From contig CAZNQW010000142.1 of NCBI GenBank assembly GCA_964575225.1, positions 1-10,015 of the forward strand: 10,015 bases of DNA. Reading direction: 5' to 3'. Shown piece by piece: positions 1 through 5,750 of this stretch. A model generated the notes under the pieces. It was not told the origin of the DNA and did not search any database. It saw only the letters and a program-made list of their open reading frames with translations. Numbering within the stretch: the first letter of the stretch is position 1; each line of letters opens with the position of its first letter. Source of the DNA: CAZNQW01 sp964575225. Its GTDB lineage: Bacteria > Chloroflexota > Anaerolineae > JAAYZQ01. The position numbers and the translations under genes were made by a program.

Positions 1-41
1 TGCTGGGTACGTGGGTTGTCGGCTTGTGGCTTGGGCCTGGG

Positions 42-73
42 CAGCAGGGGCACGGCCTGCCATGCCCCTGCTG
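42..73 (-). terminator. Strong hairpin downstream of the dehydrogenase gene, possible terminator or 3' end stabiliser
   Basis: Two 14-base arms (42-55 and 60-73) pair around a 4-base loop. As minus-strand RNA the stem is complete with one G-U wobble; as plus-strand RNA it has one mismatch. It lies about 108 bases past the stop codon of the minus-strand dehydrogenase gene. No T-run follows on either strand, so it does not meet the usual definition of an intrinsic terminator. It could mark a 3' end or be unrelated to that operon. Nothing else convincing was seen in bases 1-180. Confidence 0.35.
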
Positions 74-180
74 TTGGGTGCTCTTGCCGTCACGTCCTCA
101 GAAGCGCTGGGCATGGCTCCTAGCGCGCCATCCATACCATCGAAAGACGCACGTTCCTTTTTCCATTGCGGCGATCGCAT

Positions 181-1272
181 TTAGAGCTTGGCTGCAATGG
201 CCTCGGCCATCTCTAGCGTAGTGTTGGCGCCGCCCATGTCGTAAGTGCGGACCTTTCCTTCGGCGATGACGGCAGCCACGGCGCCTTCCAGTTCGGCAGC
301 CTTGTCGGTCTCGCCCAACCAATCCAACATCATTTTGGCCGCCAGAATCGTCGCGATGGGGTTCACCTTGTACTGCCCGGCATACTTGGGGGCCGAACCG
401 TGGGTGGGCTCAAAGACGGCATAGTTGGAGCCGATGTTGCCGCTGCATCCAAAGCCCAGGCCGCCCACCATCTGGGCGCACAGGTCCGAGATAATATCAC
501 CGAACAGGTTGGTGGTCACCACCACATCATAGTTAAAGGGGTTCTTGAGCAGCCACATGCCCATGGCGTCGATGTTGGCGTTGTCAAATTGGATCTCGGG
601 ATACTCGGCGGCTACCTTGCGCGCCGCGTCCATGAACACCCCATCGGTCTGGCGCAGTACATTGGCTTTGTGCACCGCCGTGACCTTCTTGCGTCCATGC
701 TGGGCCGCATACTCGAACGCTGCCCGCACAATCCGCTCCGATCCGCCCGGCGTGATGGCCCGGATCGAGATGGCTGCATCGCGGGGGAGCTTTTCGGCGC
801 CCTTGACCGCATAGAACTCGTCCGGCACCTTGTCAAATTCGACGCCGATGTACATTCCTTCCGTGTTCTCCCGAAAGACCACCAGGTCGATGCCGTCTTT
901 GTAGTTCAGGGAGTTGCCCGCATAGGCCTTGCAGGGACGCAGGCAGATATACAGATCGAGCAACTGCCTCATGCCGACGATGGGGCTGCGATAACTGTAG
1001 CCCTTGCCCTGGAGCTCGGGCGCCAGCTCCTGGTTGGAGACGTCCTTGCCCTTGGAGGTGATGGCGCCAAAAAAGGCGCAGTCCGTCTCTTTCATCATAT
1101 CCAGTGTGCGCTGGGGCAGCGGATTGCCCTCTTGGCACCACATTTCCCAGCCAATGTCGCCGTGGATATATTCTGCATCCAGCGCCATCCGGTCCAGTAC
1201 GATCTTGGCCGCCTCAGTCACATCGATCCCCACTCCGTCCCCAGGCAGCCAGGCGATTTTGTACTTGGCCAT
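181..1272 (-). CDS. Isocitrate/isopropylmalate-type dehydrogenase, probably NADP-dependent and isocitrate-like
   Basis: A 363-residue beta-hydroxyacid oxidative decarboxylase: it oxidises a 2-hydroxy-3-carboxy acid and removes CO2, in the cytoplasm. The start is the ATG of MAKYKIAWLPGDG, with AGGAGG 9 bases upstream; longer in-frame extensions have no such site. Aligned by eye to E. coli isocitrate dehydrogenase, substrate and metal residues are present: S96, R102, R112 (in DLYICLRP), R134 and Y141 (in FRENTEGMYIG), K202, D235, D259 and D263. The isocitrate-contacting Asn next to the Ser is replaced (I98). K296-Y297 in HGSAPKYAGQ match the NADP-type Lys-Tyr pair, where NAD enzymes usually carry Asp. 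It follows the leuD-like gene after 73 bases and is the last gene of the array. Isocitrate or a close analogue fits best; LeuB and homoisocitrate dehydrogenase remain possible. Confidence 0.9.
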   Translation of the reverse strand: MAKYKIAWLPGDGVGIDVTEAAKIVLDRMALDAEYIHGDIGWEMWCQEGNPLPQRTLDMMKETDCAFFGAITSKGKDVSNQELAPELQGKGYSYRSPIVGMRQLLDLYICLRPCKAYAGNSLNYKDGIDLVVFRENTEGMYIGVEFDKVPDEFYAVKGAEKLPRDAAISIRAITPGGSERIVRAAFEYAAQHGRKKVTAVHKANVLRQTDGVFMDAARKVAAEYPEIQFDNANIDAMGMWLLKNPFNYDVVVTTNLFGDIISDLCAQMVGGLGFGCSGNIGSNYAVFEPTHGSAPKYAGQYKVNPIATILAAKMMLDWLGETDKAAELEGAVAAVIAEGKVRTYDMGGANTTLEMAEAIAAKL

Positions 1273-1306
1273 GTTCCATGTCCTCCTCAAGTCATGATTA
1301 TTGAAT

Positions 1307-1336
1307 GGCTCGGCTTTCGCCGGCGAGAGCCGAGCC
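1307..1336 (-). repeat. Intercistronic inverted repeat between leuD-like and dehydrogenase genes
   Basis: Perfect 9-base arms (1307-1315 and 1328-1336, GGCTCGGCT and its complement) enclose a further 3-bp stem and a CCGG loop. It sits in the 73-base gap just upstream of the dehydrogenase ribosome binding site. No T-run follows, so it is more likely an mRNA processing or stability element than a terminator. That role is an inference. Confidence 0.5.
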
Positions 1337-1345
1337 GGTGGCTTG

Positions 1346-1843
1346 TTATCCGAGTCCCAACTTGTGCTTGACGTGGGGGACCAATCCCCCTGCATCCAGG
1401 ATTTCCATCACCGAGGGCGCCAGCGGAGGGAACGTGTATTCGGCGCGGGGAGTGAACACCTTTCCGGCTTCAAAGTCAACCGTGACCTCTTCACCGCTCT
1501 CCACCGAGTCCACCGCATCGCAGGTGACAATGGGCAAGCCCTCGTTGATGCAGTTCCGAAAGTAAATGCGGGCAAAGGAGCGGGCTACGATGGCGCCCAC
1601 CCCCACCTCTTTTAGGCAGATGACGGCCTGCTCGCGGGAGCTGCCGCAGCCCCAATTCTTGCCGGCGACGATAATGTCACCGGGGCGAACCTTCTTGACG
1701 AACTCGGGATCGAGATCCTCCAACGCATGCTCGGCCATCTCTTTCCGGTCGGTGATGCTGTAGGTGTACTTGCCCGGAAAGATCACGTCGGTATTCACAT
1801 CGTCCCCATATTTCCAGACTCGTCCTGTGATTTTCGTGTTCAA
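1346..1843 (-). CDS. LeuD-like small subunit of a 3-isopropylmalate dehydratase/homoaconitase-type enzyme
   Basis: A 165-residue swivel-domain subunit that completes the active site of an aconitase-superfamily dehydratase together with the LeuC-like protein encoded at 3232-4485. The family signature WKYGDDVNTDVIFPGKY (residues 10-26) and the motif GKNWGCGSSREQA (61-73) are clear, as is ARSFARIYFRNCINEG (87-102). The chosen start is a TTG at 1841-1843, with GGGAGG 7 bases upstream; an ATG 18 codons earlier would overlap the preceding lipoprotein gene and lacks family similarity. The length matches the short archaeal/LeuD2 type (about 165) and not the roughly 200-residue E. coli LeuD. The substrate-selecting loop after the PG motif reads Y-T-Y-S (26-29), unlike the Y-L-R-T or Y-L-V-Y loops described for methanogen enzymes, so the substrate cannot be read directly. 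Confidence 0.92.
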   Translation of the reverse strand: MNTKITGRVWKYGDDVNTDVIFPGKYTYSITDRKEMAEHALEDLDPEFVKKVRPGDIIVAGKNWGCGSSREQAVICLKEVGVGAIVARSFARIYFRNCINEGLPIVTCDAVDSVESGEEVTVDFEAGKVFTPRAEYTFPPLAPSVMEILDAGGLVPHVKHKLGLG

Positions 1844-1887
1844 CGCCCAACCTCCCGTGGAAAAGGGTCTTGTCAGACTGCAGAATC

Positions 1888-3150
1888 CTACCACCACCCC
1901 ACCCAGAGCCGCGAGAACTGCCAGCGGGGTGGGACGCCCACTTTGCGGATGGTCTGGACATCCGAACCGTCGGGGTTCATGCTCCGGATGGCCCAGGCCT
2001 TGCCATTTTGGTCGCTCAGGAAAAAGATCTTGAGGCCGTCAGGCGAATAGACCGGCAGGGTATCGTTGCCGGTGTTCTTGGTGAGCTGCTTTCTGCCAGA
2101 ACCGTCCAGATTCACTACAAAGATCTCTGGGTTTCCGCCGACCTCTGTCGAATAGATGAGTCTTTTGCCGTCAGGAGACCAGGAGACTTTGCCGCCACCG
2201 TCGCTGGTCACCTGCCGGAAGCCCTGGCCGTTGGGTTGCACCACAAAGATGCCGCAACTGGTATCCCGACACGAGTCAAAGGCGATCAACCCACCCTTGG
2301 GCGACCAGGCTGGGCGGATGCCCTGCGGCAGTTTGCGGCGATTGCTGCCGTCGGCGTTGATGATGTAGAGATTCACATCGGAGCTCCACCAGTTGCCGAC
2401 CCACTCGTGAAACACCAGTTCCTTGCCATCCGGTGAGAACGAGGCAAATTCGGCATAGTTGCTGACCACCACGTGGTTGGCCGATTTTTTGTCCAGATCG
2501 TACACCCAAATCCCACTGAAGGGTCGGTAGAACGCAACCTTTTTGCCGTTGGGCGAATAGGCCGGCTCGATGGCGGGTCGAAAGACTTCGGTCGCTTCGC
2601 TACCATCCCCGCGCATCACCCACATGCTGTATTTGAACTCGTCGGACTCGGAACCGCCGTCAAAGTTGCTGTAGATGACGCCATAGGCTCGCACCGAAGC
2701 CTGGGGTTTGGCCGTCGGCTTGGCGGTCGGCGCAGTCGTGGGCGCGACGGTGGGTGGCTCCGTGGGTGCGACGGTGGGCGGCTCCGTGGGTGCGACAGTG
2801 GGCGGCTCCGTGGGGGCCGCCGTGGGCAGCACCAACACATCTGTCGCCGCCGGTTGAATGGGCTGGACCGCAGCGCCTGTCGTGGGAGAGGGGAGCAGCA
2901 CATCGCCTCCCTCGGGGGCAGGCGTAAAGGTGGCCGTGACCACTTGGACCTGCGTTTGGGGTGTGTAGGTGGCCGTCACCACCTGGACCTGGCTTTGCGG
3001 GGTAAAGGTGGCGGTGATGACCAGGATCTGAGGGGTCGGTTCGGGCCCGCCGCAGGCCAACAGCAGCAACGCCAGCACGACCAGGAAAAGGACCGCAGCT
3101 CCCATCCCTCGGTGAGAAAACAATGTCCAGAAACCCCTTTGTGACCTCAT
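1888..3150 (-). CDS. Surface lipoprotein with Thr/Pro-rich stalk and TolB-like (PD40) beta-propeller
   Basis: A 420-residue secreted lipoprotein. A basic N-terminus is followed by a hydrophobic segment (about 17-31) and the lipobox L-L-A-C with lipidation at C33. Residues 34-150 form an extended stalk: three 13-residue V-V-T-A-T-x-T-P units (44-77), then three exact T-E-P-P-T-V-A-P units (114-137) and a T-A-K-P tail. Residues 155-410 hold WD40/PD40-like blades with YSPNGKKVAFY (198-208), SFSPDGKELVFH, AWSPKGGLIAF, SWSPDGKRLIY and YSPDGLKIFF, alternating with D-G-S turns; about six blades are likely. The start has AAGGAG close upstream. It lies between the leuC-like gene (81 bases away) and the leuD-like gene (44 bases away) on the same strand, an odd place with no obvious functional link. 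The ligand is unknown. Confidence 0.92.
   Translation of the reverse strand: MRSQRGFWTLFSHRGMGAAVLFLVVLALLLLACGGPEPTPQILVITATFTPQSQVQVVTATYTPQTQVQVVTATFTPAPEGGDVLLPSPTTGAAVQPIQPAATDVLVLPTAAPTEPPTVAPTEPPTVAPTEPPTVAPTTAPTAKPTAKPQASVRAYGVIYSNFDGGSESDEFKYSMWVMRGDGSEATEVFRPAIEPAYSPNGKKVAFYRPFSGIWVYDLDKKSANHVVVSNYAEFASFSPDGKELVFHEWVGNWWSSDVNLYIINADGSNRRKLPQGIRPAWSPKGGLIAFDSCRDTSCGIFVVQPNGQGFRQVTSDGGGKVSWSPDGKRLIYSTEVGGNPEIFVVNLDGSGRKQLTKNTGNDTLPVYSPDGLKIFFLSDQNGKAWAIRSMNPDGSDVQTIRKVGVPPRWQFSRLWVGWW
2740..2811 (-). repeat. Three 24-bp tandem repeats encoding T-E-P-P-T-V-A-P
   Basis: Three consecutive 24-base units differ by only a few bases and encode residues 114-137 of the lipoprotein stalk. The near identity at the DNA level suggests recent duplication or slippage, so copy number may vary between strains. 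Confidence 0.85.
2920..3021 (-). repeat. Imperfect 39-bp repeats encoding V-V-T-A-T-x-T-P stalk units
   Basis: Residues 44-56, 57-69 and 70-77 of the lipoprotein repeat with a 13-residue period. The units share V-(V/I)-T-A-T-(F/Y)-T-P; the first two also share the Q-(S/T)-Q-V-Q tail. Such stalks just after the lipidated Cys are familiar in Chloroflexota lipoproteins, which supports the taxonomic guess. Confidence 0.75.
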
Positions 3151-3231
3151 CTTTTCTCCTTTTCGTGGCAGACGGCCCTCGTCTCGATTGCCTGCTGCCT
3201 GTCGGGCGGTTCCGGTGCCCGATTCCCGTTT

Positions 3232-4485
3232 CTAGACGGTTCTCGGATCGGCGATGGCGCCGGCTAATGCCGAGGCGGCCACCGTAGCCGGGCTGGCCAG
3301 GTAGATCTCGGCGTCGCGGCTGCCCATTCGTCCCTTAAAGTTTCGGTTGGCGGTGGAAATCGTGCGCTCGCCGGGGGCCATGCAGCCCTCGTGGGCGCCC
3401 AGGCAAGGGCCGCATCCTGGGTTCAAGAGGGTCGCGCCGGCGGCCACCAGATCCGACACAACCCCGGCTGCGATGGCCTCCAGAAGGATCTCGCGCGAAG
3501 CAGGCAACACCAGCAACCGCACCCAGGGCGCGATATGCTTGCCCCGCAAGATCTCGGCGGCGGCGGCCAGATCCTCCAGCCGGCCATTGGTACACGTGCC
3601 GATGAGGGCCTGCTGAATCTCCAGGCCGGCCACCTCGGTCACCGGTACCACATTGTCCACCCGGTGGGGTTTGGCCACCTGAGGCACCAGGGTGCTCACG
3701 TCGTAGAACAGTTCCTGAGCATAGGTCGCATCGGGATCGGGATAGATCTCCTGGTAGGGCTGGTCGGTGCGCGCAGCCAGCCAGGCCCGCGTCACCGGGT
3801 CGGGCGCCGCATAGCCGTTCTTGGCGCCCATTTCGGCGGCCATGTTGCACAGCACCTGGCGGCCGCCGATGCTCATGGCCTCGATGGCCGGGCCGGCAAA
3901 TTCCACCGAGCGATAATCGGCGCCGTCGGCGCCAATGTCGCCGATAATGCGCAGGATCAGGTCTTTGGCCGAGATCCTCTGGGGCATGGTCCCCTCGACG
4001 ACGATGCGCAAGCTCTCGGGCACGCGCAACCAGATCTCGCCCGTGGCCATAACCGCCGCCGCTTCGGTGCGGCCAATGCCTGCCGCAAAAGCCCCCAGAG
4101 CCCCGTGGCTCGGCGTGTGCGAGTCGCTACCCACGATGAGCAATCCGGGGAGGGCATGGCCCTTTTCCGGCATCACCTGGTGGCAAATGCCTTCACCGAC
4201 GTCGAAAAAGGCCGAGATGCCCTGCTCGCAGACAAACTCGCGCGTCTCCTTGTGGCTTTGGGCATAGGTCTCGTTGGCCGCGGGCACCACGTGATCGAGG
4301 ATGATCACGTTCATCGAGGGATCGGCCACCCGGTCTACCCCGATTTTGCGAAAGGTTTTGGCAATGGCCGACGTGTTGTCGTGGGTGAGGAGCTTGTCGG
4401 GTCGCACCGTGACAATCTGGCCCGGCACGGTTTCGTCGAGACCCGCCTTCAGGGCGAGGATCTTTTCCGCAAATGTCTTTCCCAT
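3232..4485 (-). CDS. LeuC-like large subunit (aconitase superfamily, [4Fe-4S] dehydratase)
   Basis: A 417-residue catalytic subunit that carries the [4Fe-4S] cluster and isomerises a 2-hydroxy-polycarboxylic acid by dehydration and rehydration, in the cytoplasm. Visible motifs are LTHDNTSA (33-40), GSDSHTPSHGALGAFAAGIG (119-138), GTCTNGRLEDL with cluster ligand C298, NPGCGPC with C358 and C361, and STANRNFKGRMGS (377-389). All three cluster cysteines are present. The length fits the LeuC2/archaeal isopropylmalate isomerase and LysT/homoaconitase group (about 418), not the roughly 466-residue E. coli LeuC. The ATG start has only a weak G-rich site (GGGGGTG) about 10 bases upstream. It is the first gene of the minus-strand array, with the partner small subunit one gene further on. 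The substrate could be isopropylmalate, citrate/isocitrate or a homologue; context with the isocitrate-type dehydrogenase favours the tricarboxylic side. Confidence 0.94.
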   Translation of the reverse strand: MGKTFAEKILALKAGLDETVPGQIVTVRPDKLLTHDNTSAIAKTFRKIGVDRVADPSMNVIILDHVVPAANETYAQSHKETREFVCEQGISAFFDVGEGICHQVMPEKGHALPGLLIVGSDSHTPSHGALGAFAAGIGRTEAAAVMATGEIWLRVPESLRIVVEGTMPQRISAKDLILRIIGDIGADGADYRSVEFAGPAIEAMSIGGRQVLCNMAAEMGAKNGYAAPDPVTRAWLAARTDQPYQEIYPDPDATYAQELFYDVSTLVPQVAKPHRVDNVVPVTEVAGLEIQQALIGTCTNGRLEDLAAAAEILRGKHIAPWVRLLVLPASREILLEAIAAGVVSDLVAAGATLLNPGCGPCLGAHEGCMAPGERTISTANRNFKGRMGSRDAEIYLASPATVAASALAGAIADPRTV

Positions 4486-4568
4486 CTGTCATGCACCCCC
4501 TTTGATGCCTGAATGATGACCTGAAACATGCAGAACCCAGCTTGGCGAATCCTCGCCTTGCATGCCCT

Positions 4569-4597
4569 ATTCTATTCGATTTCGCAGCGCTTGTCAA
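4569..4597 (-). promoter_or_regulatory. Sigma70-type promoter of the leuC-like operon
   Basis: On the minus strand TTGACA (4592-4597) and TAGAAT (4569-4574) are separated by exactly 17 bases, a perfect -35 and a 5/6 -10. Transcription would begin near 4562, giving a leader of about 76 bases. The first leader bases form a short hairpin (GGCGA, GGAT loop, TCGCC). Confidence 0.82.
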
Positions 4598-4779
4598 AAG
4601 GATGCATTCTGGTTTTCTGGATGGCGTCATCGTAGCCGGGGCCCTTGTTCCTGGAGGGATGCGAGGGCAAAAGTACCCAGCCATCGTAGGGGCACTGCCA
4701 GGGTCAAGGGTACAAGCTAAGGGCCATAGGGTCCAGTATCCTGGGGTATCTTCTTGGCCCTGCGTGCATGCAAGATGGT

Positions 4780-4808
4780 TTGTTGTGAGGGGGGTTTTGT
4801 GCTATACT
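4780..4808 (+). promoter_or_regulatory. Extended -10 promoter for the GerW-like gene cluster
   Basis: TATACT at 4803-4808 is preceded by TGC, an extended -10 element, with a weak -35 (TTGTTG, 4780-4785) at 17 bases. The predicted start near 4815 leaves a leader of about 108 bases before the first gene. Confidence 0.65.
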
Positions 4809-4922
4809 CGAGCAATGGCGCTCGGTGTCTGCCCGGCGCCGTCCCCCCATCGCGCCTCATGACCGGCAGGGGGCGGCGGGGCGATCTTGAGAGAGTACCG
4901 TTCGCACATGGGAGAGCAAGAC

Positions 4923-5273
4923 ATGAGCCAACAAACGGGAGATCGGGGACAAAAACGAATCCAGCGGCGCACGGTTTATGGCGATCCGATAGTCTTCGGC
5001 GAGCGCAGCCTGGTGCCGGTGGCCGACATTATCACCCTGGGTCAGGCCCGGGGCACCATTGCCCAGGACTCGGTAAGCGGCTGGGGATGGGGGGGAGTGC
5101 GGATCACACCTCGGGCCGTGATTGTTCAGGAAGCCGGGGGCGAAGGACGAGTTGAGATCGTCGACGCCACGGCACGGGTGGTCGGCCGTTTGGCCGCGGC
5201 GGCGATGGGAGCGTCAGTGGCCCTGGCTATGGCACGGTGGGCCATCGGGTATCTGCGCCAAAGAACGGGCTGA
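4923..5273 (+). CDS. GerW/YtfJ-like small protein (divergent copy)
   Basis: A 116-residue protein resembling the GerW (YtfJ) family. The core YGDPIVFGERSLVPVADI (19-36) matches the family start, in which a G-(D/E)-P motif precedes a strand with V/I-P-V-A. A Gly/Trp segment (GWGWGG, 53-58) followed by ITPRAVIV (61-68) occupies the place of the glycine-rich stretch and following strand. A hydrophobic, Ala-rich C-terminal segment (about 86-110) could be a membrane or surface helix. I chose the ATG at 4923 because GGAG lies 8 bases upstream; an ATG at 4908 and a TTG at 4887 are alternatives in frame. In Bacillus the family is linked to spore germination, but homologues are widespread in non-sporulating bacteria, where the role is unknown. 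It probably forms a pair with the next gene, 63 bases away. Confidence 0.8.
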   Translation: MSQQTGDRGQKRIQRRTVYGDPIVFGERSLVPVADIITLGQARGTIAQDSVSGWGWGGVRITPRAVIVQEAGGEGRVEIVDATARVVGRLAAAAMGASVALAMARWAIGYLRQRTG

Positions 5274-5336
5274 ACTCCTGCTCGTGGGAGGGGGAGTGCA
5301 GGCGCTGAGATCGTGTAGAGAGCAAAGGAGAATGTG

Positions 5337-5705
5337 ATGAGCTTGAACCGATTGTTTGACGTCATCCAGCAGATCAAGGAGGCCGCCGACGTTCGCGCGG
5401 TTTTTGGCGAGCCTCAGGTGCTTGAGGACAAGACCATCATCCCCGTAGCCCGGGTCTCCTATGGCATGGGCTTGGGCTTTGGCAGCGACGAGGCTGAAGG
5501 CGAGGTCGCCACCGTGGACGACAGCGGGGGCGGGGGAGGCGGAGCTTCCAGCGCTCCCTTGGGCGCTTTGGTGGTCACACCCGACGAGGTTCGCTTTGTG
5601 CCCAGCCTGGATGTCACCAAGGTGGTGTTGGCCAGCCTGGCAACGGGAGCCTGGGTGATCTATCAACTGGCCAAGACGATGCAGGCGATTTTCGGCCGCG
5701 ACTAA
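5337..5705 (+). CDS. GerW/YtfJ-family protein
   Basis: A 122-residue protein and a more typical GerW (YtfJ) member than its upstream neighbour. An amphipathic N-terminal helix (2-20) leads to AVFGEPQVLEDKTIIPVARV (21-40), the family core, then SYGMGLGFGS (41-50). A run of six glycines (64-69) precedes the strand PLGALVVTPDEVRFVP (74-89). Residues 93-119 form a hydrophobic C-terminal segment, as in the first copy. The start is the ATG at 5337, with AAGGAG 6 bases upstream; a GTG one codon earlier is too close to that site. The two proteins share layout but little identity, so they are old duplicates or functional partners. The exact function is not known; a membrane-associated role is an inference from the C-terminal segment. 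Confidence 0.88.
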   Translation: MSLNRLFDVIQQIKEAADVRAVFGEPQVLEDKTIIPVARVSYGMGLGFGSDEAEGEVATVDDSGGGGGGASSAPLGALVVTPDEVRFVPSLDVTKVVLASLATGAWVIYQLAKTMQAIFGRD

Positions 5706-5750
5706 AGCGAGTGCGGACAGGGCCTATGGGGAAAAGAGGGTACATCGGCG

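Larger units (their letters stand above)
4486..4922. other. Divergent intergenic region with promoters for both flanking units
   Basis: This 437-base stretch separates the minus-strand leuC-like array from the plus-strand GerW-like genes. It holds one good promoter for each side (see separate entries). Between them lie small inverted repeats such as GTACCC at 4672 with GGGTAC at 4708, and AGGGCCA near 4719 with TGGCCCT near 4755. These are short and I do not assign them a role. A plus-strand open frame crosses it but has no family features. No tRNA or known riboswitch was recognised. Confidence 0.6.

Noticed and set aside
171..178. GCGATCGC palindrome beside the dehydrogenase stop codon
   Set aside because: It resembles a HIP1-type octamer, but I saw no family of such sites in the window, so it is probably chance.
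24..221. Small plus-strand open frame at the window start
   Set aside because: Overlaps the end of the dehydrogenase gene and a strong hairpin; no start signal or similarity.
400..1371. Long plus-strand open frame antisense to the dehydrogenase gene
   Set aside because: It is a by-product of GC-rich codon bias opposite a clear gene; its translation has no family features and no ribosome site.
3391..4512. 373-codon plus-strand open frame opposite the leuC-like gene
   Set aside because: Shadow of a conserved gene; the composition is rich in His, Arg and Gly, as expected for antisense frames.
4542..4862. Plus-strand open frame of 106 codons in the divergent intergenic region
   Set aside because: TTG start without a ribosome site; it runs over both promoters and has no recognisable protein features.
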